Below, one piece after another: positions 32,080 to 43,440 of a stretch of DNA of 64,000 nucleotides (the stretch's first letter is position 1; each line of letters opens with the position of its first letter). The DNA comes from Skeletonema tropicum (Eukaryota > Bacillariophyta > Thalassiosirophyceae > Thalassiosirales > Thalassiosiraceae): positions 1,054,001 through 1,118,000 of the forward strand of contig CM074143.1 in the NCBI GenBank assembly GCA_037178625.1. Reading direction: 5' to 3'. The notes beneath the pieces were generated by a model that searched no databases, had not been told where the DNA came from, and saw only the letters and a program-made list of their open reading frames with translations. The translations under genes and the position numbers were made by a program.

Positions 32080-32806
32080 CTTGGTAAGTCAATGCTTTTA
32101 TGTTCTGCCGAGAATATTGTAGATAGTATGACGCCGAGAATCATCAAGTGAAAGATGAAAACGTACTCTAAAAAATGCTTACAAATCACGTTTCACTACA
32201 TATATATACTTCCTTATTAAGTATGGAGAAGCACATTGGGAAATAAAGAAGCGGATGCGGTTCTGCTCTTACGGTATAAGTACGTCAGGCAAAAGAGCAC
32301 CCTAAGTAAGTTGAGGCTTAAACAAAGAATGAAATAATCCGATATAATGCAATAAGGAACGCTTCGACCTTTGCAGCTGGTATATATCGTTATGTCTTTT
32401 AAGAAAAAATAAAGTAGTTAACTTCAACGACAAAGGAGTTAACCTCTTTTTAACCGATTTTATTCTTAGATATGATGTTATTAGATATCATTCATCAAAA
32501 AATAAAGGAGTTAACCTTATTTTCGACCTATTTATTCTTAGATATGATGCTTATTAGTTATATGTACCCTTTGGGTTTAGATAAAGCTTGTCCGAGGAAT
32601 TTGTGAGAAGCAGTTCTCTTGAGAACTCGAATACCGTACAATATATGCCGTTCCATGAAGTTCGACATTGTTCACGTTCATGGGTACCCCATTCAGGTTC
32701 AACCCGACTGGCCATCGCTACACTATATAATACGTGGCTCACCAGACGTACTTTAAAATTTCTGTTACATATATATATATTCCTACGTATATGATGAAAC
32801 AAATAA
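32080..32806. other. Upstream region of the zinc-module gene with a short tandem duplication
   Basis: Holds the promoter of the minus-strand gene, with no other ORF of note. At 32435-32560 an approximately 75-bp AT-rich unit (AAAGGAGTTAACCT...TTATTCTTAGATATGATG) occurs twice with differences. No gene seen. Confidence 0.5.
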
Positions 32807-33320
32807 TCAAGGGTATGTCACGACAGATGAGCTTACCTTTCTCTGGTCAAACTCAAAATGTGACTGAGGTCATTCTTACGTATTCCTACGTTGTACCTCT
32901 CTAGAGGATGTAGGTACGCTTCAAAAGTCGAAGACTTCTTACGACTTTGGTTCCTTATGGTTGAGTCTCGTTTGCGTCGTCTCATCGTGTCATACATAAG
33001 CATTGAGTCTCGCTTGCCTCGTCGTTTCCCGTTTTCCTGCCTTTCACTGAAACGAGAGCATGCTGGTCGACGTTGCGCCGCTAGAATAATAGACCAAGTT
33101 GACAGCCGTGATGTATGGGACGATTGGTGGCTGATCGTTACTATGGATTAATATGATAACTTTATCGTGTTTGGATCCAGCAGAAACGCTCGATGGGACG
33201 TTCAATAAGCTCTGTTCAGTGACCGGCGCTCGCCGGACGTCACCGTCTAATATTGCCTCCATGCTGCGCCTTCCCTCGGCGGATTTGGCAGCGGCGAGGG
33301 CTTCAATACCAATATAATAT
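32807..33320. mobile_element. Truncated relative of the 790-bp TIR element
   Basis: AAGGGTATGTCAC, then TCTGGTCAAACTCA, the TTGAGTCTCGCTTGCCTCGTC segment, TGGCTGATCGTTACTATGGATTA and CAGCAGAAACGCTCGATGGGACGTTCA follow the same order as at 16330-16815. The right half and right TIR are missing, and the copies differ by many substitutions. It is an old 3'-truncated copy. Confidence 0.75.
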
Positions 33321-34360
33321 GTGTTGCACTGTCACACAGTTATGTCAAATGCGACGCTAGCTTATATACTGACCAAGTACTTATGGACTCTACAGTGCCG
33401 TTGCTGCCTTGGAGTTAACTTTACATGAGCTTGCGCTCAAGGGTATAGGAAAATTGGAAAGATATATGCATTATTTTAGACCACTTTGGATCATATCGTC
33501 TTCATCAGCCATGGATCCTATCCCCCAATACTAAACGGCATTGATTCACACCTGAATAGATTATCATATTCGTTCAGAGACAAGAAAGAATTCCCCTACC
33601 TTCTCTGAACACACTGTATATCATAACATCATTAGATGTTGAGGTGGATATTCTGGGACTTTAATAGGTCTGATTGGTTGGAGACATTACAGATGGAGGA
33701 CGTAGATTTTATGTAAATACCACTTCCCTCAACAACGACACGATGTGCAGCTTTTGAGCATGCATTCGATTTTGTTGGAGCTAGAGAATCACTTCCGAAA
33801 CGCTCAACATCGGCAACCGGCCGAAGCGGAGAATTTGAAAAGTTAGTTGTATCTGCATTTGCGGTTGCACGATAAAATGCCCCAGTGCTTGGTTCGTTGA
33901 TGATTTCAGGCCATCAGAATCCATCAGGGCAATTGGAGTAAACATTTGCATGGTCATGATGTTGCAGGAAATGGCGGCTATCCAATGTAAAAGCATCGGT
34001 GTTACGTGTACCGGAAGCTTGCGAAGTACACAGGCAACAGCTTTAGCAGTGGCAAAGACCATCTATGACACACAAACTCCTTCACCTACAGATCAGCTAC
34101 ACGCCGTAGCATCAAGCCGAAGAGCGCAATCCTTCTGGGAGGCGCTACTGTGCTTCTATACTATCACCACCAAGTGTATATTGGTCGTTGCGGATCAGAT
34201 TCTCATTCGTTCAGAGTGAGAATCTACTTGAAATTGAGCCTCACTCTACAGCAATCATAAATATAAATATTTAGAGTATTACCCTCTCGCAAAAGTTGTT
34301 CCTCTCCCTCAAAACCATCATTTTTTTTTTCCAATCCACCACATAAATGTATTGCAGCAT
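33321..34360. other. Intergenic, no supported gene
   Basis: Opposed short ORFs at 33781-34219 have no recognisable domain or splice context. A T-run lies just before the proteasome gene end. Confidence 0.4.
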
Positions 34361-35243
34361 CTAATTATCCGTCGGATCCGCACCAAACTTGAGCGTCCTC
34401 ACCCCCTCCTTATCCACAACCTTAATAATGAAATTCGATTGATTAATCAAAAACCTCATCTGCAACTCCTTCACACACTTTTCTACCAGTGCCACGGCCG
34501 CATCTTCCGTCAAATTCTCATCCCAATCTCGATCCATAATCGATAGACAAAAGTTGGATGCATATCCCTGTGCACCATAGTTGAGCTTGCAGCACGACCC
34601 CAAGTAATCCATGACGTAGAGTGATCCACCCGTGGGTGTCTTGTCATCATATCCCCCCAAAATAATATTGACTTGAAATGGTCCCTTACGTAGTGCCTTG
34701 GCCAACTCGCCCCGGCAAAAGTTGGCTTGGGCATGTGTCGATAATCGGAGACCATCGTTGGATAATTCGTACAGGGCGAGGTTTTTGGAAATGTATTCGG
34801 AAAAGTTGACTAGGTCACAGTTGGGACCCGAGACGCCCATGGCGGAATGGGAGGATAGTTGGGCGATTTTGTCGAGGTTTTGTTGGTACATTAGGATGGA
34901 GCGGGCGTTGACTTGATCGGTGGCTAGGACGACTGTTGTTGTTGTTGTTGTGTTGGATTGTAGTTTTTATTGTTCGAATGGATAGCGGATGAAAATTGAA
35001 GATACAAAAATGAAGTGTGTAAGTTTTTGACGGTAACAAAGTGATAAAATACCAGTTATCATTAGAACACAAAGATGAGTACTTTGACACGTGCCAATAT
35101 AGTCTGTCGACCCAAAAAAGGCGTGACAATGCCAATCGAAACCAAGTTTTTCGACATGTGCCAAAACGCCTACACTTCATCACCACCTTTTGATGTCTCT
35201 ACGCACCTCCGCCATTATAGCAAACTCCGAATACTGTATCCAT
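34361..35243 (-). CDS. PSMB2: 20S proteasome subunit beta type 4 (PSMB2/Pre1 homologue), 202 aa
   Basis: Two exons on the minus strand: 35243-35207 (37 nt) and 34932-34361, joined across intron 34933-35206 (donor GTGCGT, acceptor CAACAG). The joint restores MDTVFGVCYNGGVVLATDQ, matching the usual start of this subunit. The body carries VNFSEYISKNLALYELSNDG, ANFCRGELAKALRKGPFQVN, LGGYDDKTPTGGSLYVMDYL and KCVKELQMRFLINQSNF, the expected landmarks of the non-catalytic beta4 ring subunit; length is also right (about 200 aa). No N-terminal catalytic Thr is expected. It takes part in the 20S core particle of cytosol and nucleus. The gene is divergent from the GNAT gene. Confidence 0.92.
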
Positions 35244-35516
35244 GGTGATGTACTTGAATATGAAGCGTTATTATTGTCGTCTCTGTCAGCTGATTGGTTA
35301 GATTTGATAGTGTAGCGTGTTGTTTGATTTCATGGAGTTGGATTCGATCGCTCGAGTTGTCGAAAATCAAAGAAGCAGGTCGAAGATGGGCACGTTTTCA
35401 AAATGCAAATACGGGCCCATTTCTAATTTCGGACCGCTAAATCTTCGCTTCTCTCGCACGCAGCGCAGAGCGCAAAGCAATGCCATAATTGCACCCAGCT
35501 CACCACCAACGCAACC
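35244..35516. promoter_or_regulatory. Shared divergent promoter region
   Basis: The 273 bp between the start codons of the proteasome gene (left, minus) and the acetyltransferase gene (right, plus) must hold both promoters. It contains a CCAAT-type motif in the form GATTGGTTA near 35291 and no repeats. Confidence 0.5.
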
Positions 35517-36926
35517 ATGGCGTCCACCACCACCACCAGCGAGCTCTCCGACCTTGACAAACTCCTCCATGCCTTCTCCCACATAACCTCCATCACCTCT
35601 CTCAACGACATCCTCGGCGCATTCGGCCTCCTCGATCTCCCCATCGCTCAAAAGTACGGAATCGTCTTTGGCTGTCTCACATTCACCCTCACCGTCGTTG
35701 CCGTACTCACACTGCTGTATTTGGGGGGGAGCTTTCAACGGATTGAAGAACAGGCCAAGAGTGGAGAATTGGTGACTGCTCCGGATAGTGTGACTCAAAG
35801 GAAGAGAAGGCCATTGTTGTTGGAACGACTTTTGGAGGGGCGGGAGTGGATGATGAAGACGAATTATAATCAGAGTTTGAAGAATGCAACCACCAAGAAG
35901 TCAAACGAGGAGGAGGAGGTATTGACCAACTTGACCAAAATGTTAATGACCGTAGCCCCATCAGACTCATCCTCCATGTCCAACGACTACAAGGAAAATT
36001 ACATCAAGGCCTACAAACGATGTCAAGATAAACCCGGCGGGGCCATATTAGGAGGTCGACCAAACCACCGCTTTGAAGCATATGCACGTGCCTTTGCGGG
36101 GTGTGGATCACACACCACATTACAATATCGATGGTCCTACGCTCGAATGTATGAATCCATGGCGGGAAAATCACATGAGAGTGAGGAACGGTATACAACG
36201 TTGTATAAGGAGCGACCACACGATGTTATTGGGAAGAATTGTCGATTGGAACCTTTAGTGGGATCGAGGCATGCCAAGGAATTATGGGAGATTACTTCGG
36301 GAAATGCATGTAATGAGCACAAGGCGTATAATGCGGATGAGGTATGGGGATTTTTGGACTGTGGTCCATTCAAGAATGTAACGGAGTTGCAAGAGTCAGA
36401 AGTGTTTCAGTTGGAACATACTGCAGCGGGATTTGCAATTGTGGAATTTGTCACGGATCGATTGGTCGGCGTGATACATTTGAGTAAGGATGATCCCAAG
36501 AACTTGAATGTGCAATTGGACTTGCCGATTGTCAAACCTTCCAGTGATGGATCCATTGAACAACTTGAGGCATGTTTTCTGTTGTTGGATCGGTTGTTTG
36601 CACATGGATATCGTCGTGTTCAAATCTGTGTGGATGCATTGGATGTACGTGGGAAGAGACTGCCGCAACGTCTTGGATTTACACAAGAAGGACAAATTCC
36701 CAAGCATATGATTGTCAAGGAAGCAAATAGAGATAGTATCATTTATGGTATGTTGAATAGTGATTGGGATAAGGGTGCAAGATCATTCTTGTTGAAGAAG
36801 TTGCATGGTGCTGCGTTTGAAAAGGCGGATAAGGCGATTGTGGCCAAGGAGGAGGCTGTGGAGGAGGAGCAGCAGCAGTTGAGAGAGAAGAAGGAGGCAG
36901 AAGCAAAAGCCAGTAAGAAGAAGTAA
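35517..36926 (+). CDS. Membrane-anchored GNAT-family acetyltransferase (469 aa)
   Basis: A single transmembrane segment lies at about residues 48-70 (YGIVFGCLTFTLTVVAVLTL), followed by a long basic/acidic linker. Residues ~240-420 look like a RimJ/RimL-type acetyltransferase fold: NCRLEPLVGSRHAKELWEI, GFAIVEFVTDRLVGVIHLS, then the helix with LLDRLFAHGYRRVQICVDA, RLPQRLGFTQEGQIPKHMIV and NRDSIIYGMLNSDW. In this family that region binds acetyl-CoA and acetylates amino groups of proteins or small molecules. The C-terminus is a Lys/Glu-rich coiled coil ending KASKKK, a possible ER-type signal if it faces the cytosol. No intron. Substrate unknown. Confidence 0.75.
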   Translation: MASTTTTSELSDLDKLLHAFSHITSITSLNDILGAFGLLDLPIAQKYGIVFGCLTFTLTVVAVLTLLYLGGSFQRIEEQAKSGELVTAPDSVTQRKRRPLLLERLLEGREWMMKTNYNQSLKNATTKKSNEEEEVLTNLTKMLMTVAPSDSSSMSNDYKENYIKAYKRCQDKPGGAILGGRPNHRFEAYARAFAGCGSHTTLQYRWSYARMYESMAGKSHESEERYTTLYKERPHDVIGKNCRLEPLVGSRHAKELWEITSGNACNEHKAYNADEVWGFLDCGPFKNVTELQESEVFQLEHTAAGFAIVEFVTDRLVGVIHLSKDDPKNLNVQLDLPIVKPSSDGSIEQLEACFLLLDRLFAHGYRRVQICVDALDVRGKRLPQRLGFTQEGQIPKHMIVKEANRDSIIYGMLNSDWDKGARSFLLKKLHGAAFEKADKAIVAKEEAVEEEQQQLREKKEAEAKASKKK

Positions 36927-37409
36927 ACAAGTAAGGTAAACCAAGTACTTAAAGGAAATAAAACAACGCAAAGAGAGAGAGAGAGATAAAAAGTAGAGAA
37001 AAGAAAGCTAATAAATAAATGCAAAGTTAATCAGAATGGATATCTACGACAACAATCTGATGATTCCTGCTTAGATACCACGTACGGTCTTTTGGATTGC
37101 TGAAAGGATAAGTAGCCAGACAGCAAGACGGGTGCTCCCGTAGGAGTTGAAGAAAGCTAAAATAAATAGTGCAAAGAAGTAATAGTTATTTCGTCGCCTA
37201 TCCTATCATTCTACAAAATTCTCTTTTTCGTTTCTAGTTCATCAAAGCTGTGCGTGAACCCCAAATAACACACTCAAACAAAATATAATATATAATCCCA
37301 TCAAAAAGATTCAACAATTTTTTTCTTCAAACAAATCACAAACATCCCCCAAGATTTGTATTCTTCCCCGAGGTAGCCAATACACTACACATATGATTCT
37401 CATTCTCTA
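36927..37409. other. Convergent intergenic region, nothing recognised
   Basis: AT-rich, with a GA-repeat near 36970. It separates the ends of the acetyltransferase and Q/N-rich genes; likely only 3' untranslated sequence. Confidence 0.5.
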
Positions 37410-40012
37410 CTATTTCCACCTATGAATGTGAGGAGGGTCCGTGTTTGCCCTTCCTCGCAACGGAGCTAACGATGATGGTTCACCGATATTCAACAAACTG
37501 TTAAAGTCATCGCTCAGACTAAGATTGTTGTTGGATGTTTCTTCATCTCCTGTGTCACCACCCCACGAAAGAGTTCCTAACTCACTGCCAGAGGCACTTG
37601 CGGACAGTAGGTTATCCGACAGAGTACGGAATCGTAAATCTCCCACAGTATCACTATGATTTTTCACTGGACGGAATGGTGACCCAATCACATCACCCCC
37701 AATCGCACTAACGCCTTGTGGGGCACCTGTCAAACTATTCAAAACAGCTTCCGCCATTGAGGAGGGGAGATCACCATGACCCTGGCTCTCCATCGAAACC
37801 ATTCGATCCGCGTGAGACAGCTGTTGAGGCTTTTGATCCGAGAAGGAAAGACCTCTCGGCTTCCCAATTGGCTGGAATGCGCTATCTGAAAAGGTTGGCG
37901 GTGCTGAATTGAGACTAGACCTCAATCCCAATTGTGGAATAGCCAAGCGATCTTTCTCATCATCATCAAACCAAAATGGCTTGTCTTCACTGACACGATC
38001 CATCCTAGTCATTTGTGCGAGGGGAGATGTGGTAAGGCAACGGCGTCTGTTGCCTTCCATACTCATTGATACATTGACGGAGCCCCCGACACTTCGTAGT
38101 GGGGAAAGATTGGCCTCGGCAGAGTGGCATCGAGAGCGATTCATCATTGCACTTGCCTCGCCGCTAGCCCAGCTGATGGGTGGTGGTGAAAAGGGCGCGT
38201 TTGTCCCACCATTGCCTCCATTTGCAGTATTTAGCATGCCTGCATCTGGCCCCTGAAAATCCGATAACGGGCTGATTCGCCTCGGACTCTGCATCGCACC
38301 ATTAAATTGGCTAGGGGCTGCAGCATCAAATACAGGGCTAGGGTACCTAGCGTTGTTCGGATATTGCTGAAACTGACGCTGTTGTTGCTGCTGCTGCTGC
38401 GGATGCTGTTGATATTGGTGCTGCACAGGTTTCGCCCCATACGATTGAGTGTGCCTTATGGAATCATTTGTCTGAACAAGATTCCGGGTTAATTGATCAC
38501 TCGAATGAGATGGAATCACATTGGCATATATTGATCCATTATTCGATGAACCGTGGGTGCCCCCCGAGTGAACGGAGGAAACTTCGGCTGCTTCCGCATC
38601 AGCAGCTAGTCTTGCTCGAGTCATTTCCTTGAGCTCTTGCACTGTTAGACCGTGTGGTAGTTTACTTTGCTGCTGAGGCTGCTGCGGCCCATACCTATTA
38701 CTATTGGGCGGAGGAGGCTCATTGCGACAGCGATGATACCCTAGATGATTTTGTGGTCTCCTACCTCCGCCACGTTGCTGCTGCATGTTGTGGGGACTAT
38801 TGGGGTTAGAACGATCGCGAGGAGGTTCCGAATACGCTGAAGTTGGAGTCGACGCATGATCTCTTTGGTGATCAATTTGACGATGAGGAGAAAAGATAAT
38901 CTTTTGTCCCTGATTTATGTATTGAACAACGTGAAATGAAATTAGAAACTGCATGATTTTAAGTGAAATCCATTGCAAAAAACATGACGAAATAAATGGA
39001 TCTCACCTGAACATTTCCATCTCGAACAGGCGTTCGTCTCCCATCAGGAGATTGAATCCCACGTGCTTTAAATTGCTTCGCATTACGATCTTCATGTCGG
39101 TGATGGGATGAACTGCTACTCGTTGATCCCTTCGACACAATATTATATCCCCCCTCCGATGCATCACTATTCTCCGCACTCCCACGATCTTTCAACGCTA
39201 ATTCATGACTGGGCACTCTTGGTGTGCTATATTGTTGCTGTTGTTGATGTTGGTGTTGGTGTGACGGGGATCTCACAGAAGGGTACTGCTGTGGTGGTTG
39301 TCCACCCCGAGCTGCAGCACCTCCTCCTCCTCCTCTTCCGCCCAAGCCTAATTGGGAATCAGTGTAATTTCTCGACACATGTTGCTCCTGATGTGAATGA
39401 GAGTAGTTTTGAGGATAATAATTTGTCGCATGATGCTGTGCATAATCCTGCGGTTGTGAATATTGATTTGCATTTGGAGCCATGTTGTATTGAGGTCTTG
39501 CATTCGAATTCGATGGATAATGCGAAGGCGGGTTATAGCGATGCTGAGATGGATGATGCCGTTGGTAAGACGGATCGTATTCTGATTTTACTGCAGTGTC
39601 TGAGTTTTCTCCTCCTTCCTGGGCCAGTCTTAGAGCAGTTTGGCGTTTCAGATCCTGTGATATTGTGTGAGGAAAACCGATCGTAGGAACGTGAGCATCC
39701 GAGACTGCATAGCAATCAACAAGTGTATGGATACAGTATTTAATGTATATGTAAAAGCGTTTGTGTCTATACATCATCAAGAATACACTGATTACCTCAT
39801 CTTTTCATCACTACTTCCGAATAGGCGGTCATAATCATGAATCATCAGCCCCGCAGAAGTGTCAAGATGTCAACACAACTGAACCATTATCTTACCTCTA
39901 TTGACAGTCCACCACCCTGCTGTCCCCGATTCCTCCAGGTTCCTCTTCCCGGAGGATATTTATTTTGATAGTTATTAGGCTGGGGCATGGCCCCAACTCT
40001 TGCATTTGGCAT
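37410..40012 (-). CDS. Q/N/P-rich low-complexity protein, three exons (754 aa)
   Basis: Minus-strand exons are 40012-39896, 39654-39007 and 38909-37410; introns 39655-39895 and 38910-39006 are GT-AG and phase 0, and the frame stays open. It starts MPNARVGAMPQPNNYQNKYP with an RG/GG-rich end to exon 1. Exon 2 is rich in Tyr, Gln, His, Asn and Pro with poly-Gly and poly-Gln. Exon 3 contains HGLTVQELKEMTRARLA, the best-conserved-looking piece, and several R-x-x-S sites. The low-complexity, RGG-like make-up suggests an RNA-binding or granule-forming protein, but no domain proves it. The acceptor of exon 2 was chosen by phase; an alternative AG lies at 39716, out of phase. Confidence 0.65.
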
Positions 40013-40439
40013 ATCAATACAATTGATGGCCGGGTTAAAGCTTTAGCTTTATGAGTGCACGTGCCCGAGTCGAGAGATCGCCTGGTTCTTCAAATTTTTG
40101 GTGATGTGTTGTGTGTTCTACTTAGCCTAATACAACAGCGGCCAACAAGCTGGTCAGCTGGATTGCGTGCAGGTACATTTTGAAAAGTGGGCGGAGTGGC
40201 CACGACAAGTGCGCGCGGGGGGCGCAGTAATGTTTTCTGTTTGATCTGTTGCCAAGGAAATCGTGTGTTGGAAAGTAACGTGCAACGGCTAAATGTTAAC
40301 GGTTTAGGGGGCATAACCCCTAAAATTTTACTTTTTGTCCGTGGTGTGACGGACGCGACGGCCGCCGAAAAAGCAAGCCACGATACGAGCCACGAACGAA
40401 TCTCAACTCCCGCCAGATGATATGTAGATTTTAGTACTA
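40013..40439. other. Upstream region of the Q/N-rich gene
   Basis: No ORF supported. It contains GGGGGCATAACCCC, a short palindrome-like motif near 40309. Confidence 0.4.
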
Positions 40440-40558
40440 CTAAGGAGCCTTACGTAAGTAGATAGATAGATACATAGATAGAAGTAGATAGATAGATTAT
40501 TTTAGTTGCTACAATACTCTCTCTCTAGAGGCACTAGTGCCAGTAGAGAAAGGTGAAC

Positions 40559-40975
40559 TTAAACCAGGGCTGGTCCCGAAGGCGCCTGTGGTGCCTGTTG
40601 GGAGGGAATTGGTCGACGGATGTGGAACGCGAAGGCTTTGGTGCAAGCAAGGCCAAACTGCTGGAGGAAGTGGATTTTGGGGGTGGGTGCCGTGTAGGAA
40701 TGACCATAAATTTTCTGGTCAGCTGGTTTGGATGAGGACCAGGAGGAGTTTGCGAGAGTGAGGATGCCATGCGGGGCCGAACTTTGGAGGGAGTCGAGGT
40801 ACATCTTTACAGCTTGGGGCCAGTTGGCGGAAAAGAGTCCCATTCACCGAAAAGGAATCTGCGGTGCATTGGGCCCATGCCGCCGAAGGGACATATTGCC
40901 CACATTTGGAGGTGTTTGGCGTCTGCGTGGAGGGTTCGAAGAACGTCTTCTCTTAACATTGTATTGGTGGTGACT
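40559..40975 (-). pseudogene. Decayed coding region in the GATA-flanked element
   Basis: Minus-strand frames give LREDVLRTLHADAKHLQMW, CPFGGMGPMHRRFLFG, then in another frame FSANWPQAVKMYLDSLQSS and IHFLQQFGLACTKAFAF. The protein-like composition split between frames indicates a broken gene. Family not recognised. Confidence 0.35.
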
Positions 40976-41543
40976 TCTCTGCGGCTATACCCTTGCCCGG
41001 TAGCTTCCGCTCTAGCATACCGATTTCTACGTGAGCCACGTAGGAATTCCTATATCATACACACCTATCTATTGTGTCGATAACTCTTGCCCCAGCTTGA
41101 ACCAATGGGCATTTCATGTCTACCATCGAGTTGGGCATACGGAATGGCCATTGATTCAAGTTCGGTCAATGGTATTGAGGAGCAGTATTCATTCTCCCAA
41201 AGTAGTTGGAGAGATGAGTTTCTAGTGTATTAAAAATAAATGGCGGGCTCTAACAAAAAGACACTTTTCGCATGCTTTTTTCCTTCCGACCAATACACAA
41301 AAAATGCCGATCTTACACGATTGGTCGACTCCGACACGCAGTTTGTACTATCACCACGGCGCCGACAACACCGCCACTGTCAATAACTCCTTTCGAATAT
41401 ACTGAAGATCGATAGTATTGCTGTGGCTTTTGATTTGAATGCATATTTGGCACAGGGAGACGAGTACCTGTAATAGGCATTAGATTTTGTGTCTCACACT
41501 TCGTCATCGACTACACGACACATAACCCTCGATCACATTAATA

Positions 41544-43200
41544 ATGAAGTCTTTATACGGCCCACTAAAGGATAAACTAGTTGGGCTCGTAGAAGCGATG
41601 ATGAATTTGCCTCAAGCCCCTGTTTGGATTCATGAAAAGGCATTATACAATTTAGTAGGCATCACTGGTGGCAGGACATATGGAAGGAATGAAGTGTTGA
41701 CATACTTGTTGCAAGGCATTAAAAAGGGCTATTTTGGCAACACAAGAGACAAGGATGTGATTACCCTTACTTACGGTGCATCTAATTTATTCGAGGAGAG
41801 CAACAACAATGAATACAACATGACATGTCAACATTATGGGGTACGTGAGAAGTTCCAAAGGGGTAGTCTTTGTAAGAAAGAACAAAATGTCCAGCCGCGA
41901 TGGTTTCAAAAGGGTGTTGCTCCCTTTGATGTGAACACACAAACTGATGTTGTTGATGAGCTCATAGGCGAAAGTAACGAATTGGAAACGTCCGTGGCAT
42001 CTCGCAGACCCAATAACTTCGCTGCGTTCGTGAGAAATGATGGAACTGATGATGCAGGATATGAAAGGAAAGATGTCATGCATATTATTTCCGACTATGA
42101 AGATGAATTGGACATATGCAGAAATGCAAGCGAACGTTATCATTCAGACGATCTAGAGCGAGTAAAGGATGTGTTAAGATTGATGATTGTTGCTTCTGGC
42201 AAGGCTGGCAAGTTAGAAGTGAGGAATGGACAACTTGTGCCTAACAAATCGTTGCGTGCGGCAAGAGGTGATATCGTAGACACAACAACAAAAACACAAA
42301 CAGCGGTCACACCAGCTTCCAAGAAAAGAACAACTGAACAATGCGCTCCAAATGCAAGTGCAGTCACGCCAACACCGAAGAAAGCTTTTGGCGCTTTGAG
42401 GTTAGAAGAGATTCGCTGTACAAATGATGAGGGATTCATCAACATGCCGCAAGTCAAACAGCTAGCATCACTGGAGTTGTTGTTTGATTTATATACTACA
42501 AACTCACGATTGTATGAGGATGCAAATGAAGCAGTAGAGAAGACAAAAGAGCAAATGATAGACTTAAATGTAAGCCTTCCAAACACATTTCAGTCTGGCG
42601 AAGAAAGGCTGCGCCTTGCTTCCATGTCTCCACAACTACTTGTTCAAGCAGGAACGAAGAGAAAAGGATTTAAACAGCAGGGAAGCAAAGCGTCAGAAGG
42701 TATCACACAAACATGACAATACAAAAGATCAGCTGGTTATGATTAGTGCACAACTTACCAAATATCTTCCGCAGTGGTTGAAAGAAGCAGAAGAGCTCTT
42801 GCAACAACCTAACCACGGGATTCCATCTCTGACGGAGATTAAAAACAGAGGCAGAAGAGGTCAAGATAAGAAGAATATTGCAATTCAGTTGGAAGCTCAT
42901 ATTGAAAAGGCTGCCACATTGACTCGCGAGAAGTTGACAGTTGATGCTGTCAAGTTGGAAGCTGATAATACTACCCCATCCAATGATAATCTACTTCGTA
43001 TGGGAGAAGAACGACTTCAATGTCGCGAACATATTTGTAATATTACAACGAAGAAGTATTGGGTCGAATTGGAGATGAATGGTAAGCGACCAAACTTCCG
43101 TGTTCTTTGGTTATCTGCTGTAAAAACGTTTCCGCATCTTCTTCCATTCCATCGTGGTGGCGTCCAAATTCCTACGCCTCATAATAATCTATCTATCTAA
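41544..43200 (+). CDS. Unknown element-encoded protein, two overlapping frames (390 + 194 codons)
   Basis: Frame 1 (41544-42716) starts MKSLYGPLKDKLVGLVEAMM. It has an N-terminal domain with TYGRNEVLTYLLQGIKKGYF, a basic Thr/Lys-rich middle (TPASKKRTTEQ), and a leucine-rich helical part. Frame 2 (open from 42616) continues naturally with ERREKDLNSREAKRQKVSHK and a helical region to 43200. Composition suggests the real protein crosses from frame 1 to frame 2 between about 42600 and 42660, where frame 1 becomes less plausible. This could be a 1-base deletion, a small unrecognised intron, or recoding. No catalytic motif found. The protein may belong to the surrounding element. Confidence 0.5.
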
Positions 43201-43440
43201 CTAAAATAATCTATCTATCTATCTATACAAGAGTAGCAACTAATATAATCTATCTATCTATGTATATATCTATCTATGTGTATAGATAGAATTCTCTACT
43301 GACACTGGTGTCTAGAGAGTAGTGACTAAAATAATCTATCTATCTATCTATGCCCAGCAGGCCCCAAGGCGTCTTGGGTCGAGCCCCTCCTGGTTCTCCT
43401 TTCTCTACTTTTAAGTACTGGCTAGAGAGGTGAAAACAAC

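Larger units (their letters stand above)
40440..43440. mobile_element. About 3-kb element of unknown class with GATA/CTAT terminal arrays
   Basis: The left end has (GATA)n, GATTATTTTAGTTGCTAC and then CACTAGTGCCAGTAGAGAAAGG. The right side carries the same pieces inverted: CTATC arrays with ACTAAAATAATC at 43200, 43237 and 43323, GACACTGGTGTCTAGAGAG at about 43303, and CCTTTCTCTACTTTTAAG at about 43400. The segment 40545-40605 also matches 43362-43440 in reverse. Inside are a plus-strand gene (41544-43200) and decayed minus-strand coding sequence. No known transposase or reverse transcriptase motif was recognised. The outer limits are uncertain because the ends are repeated on the right. Confidence 0.55.

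Noticed and set aside
33781..34219. Opposed ORFs of about 90 codons
   Set aside because: No recognisable motif, splice context or homology within the window; both strands open by chance.
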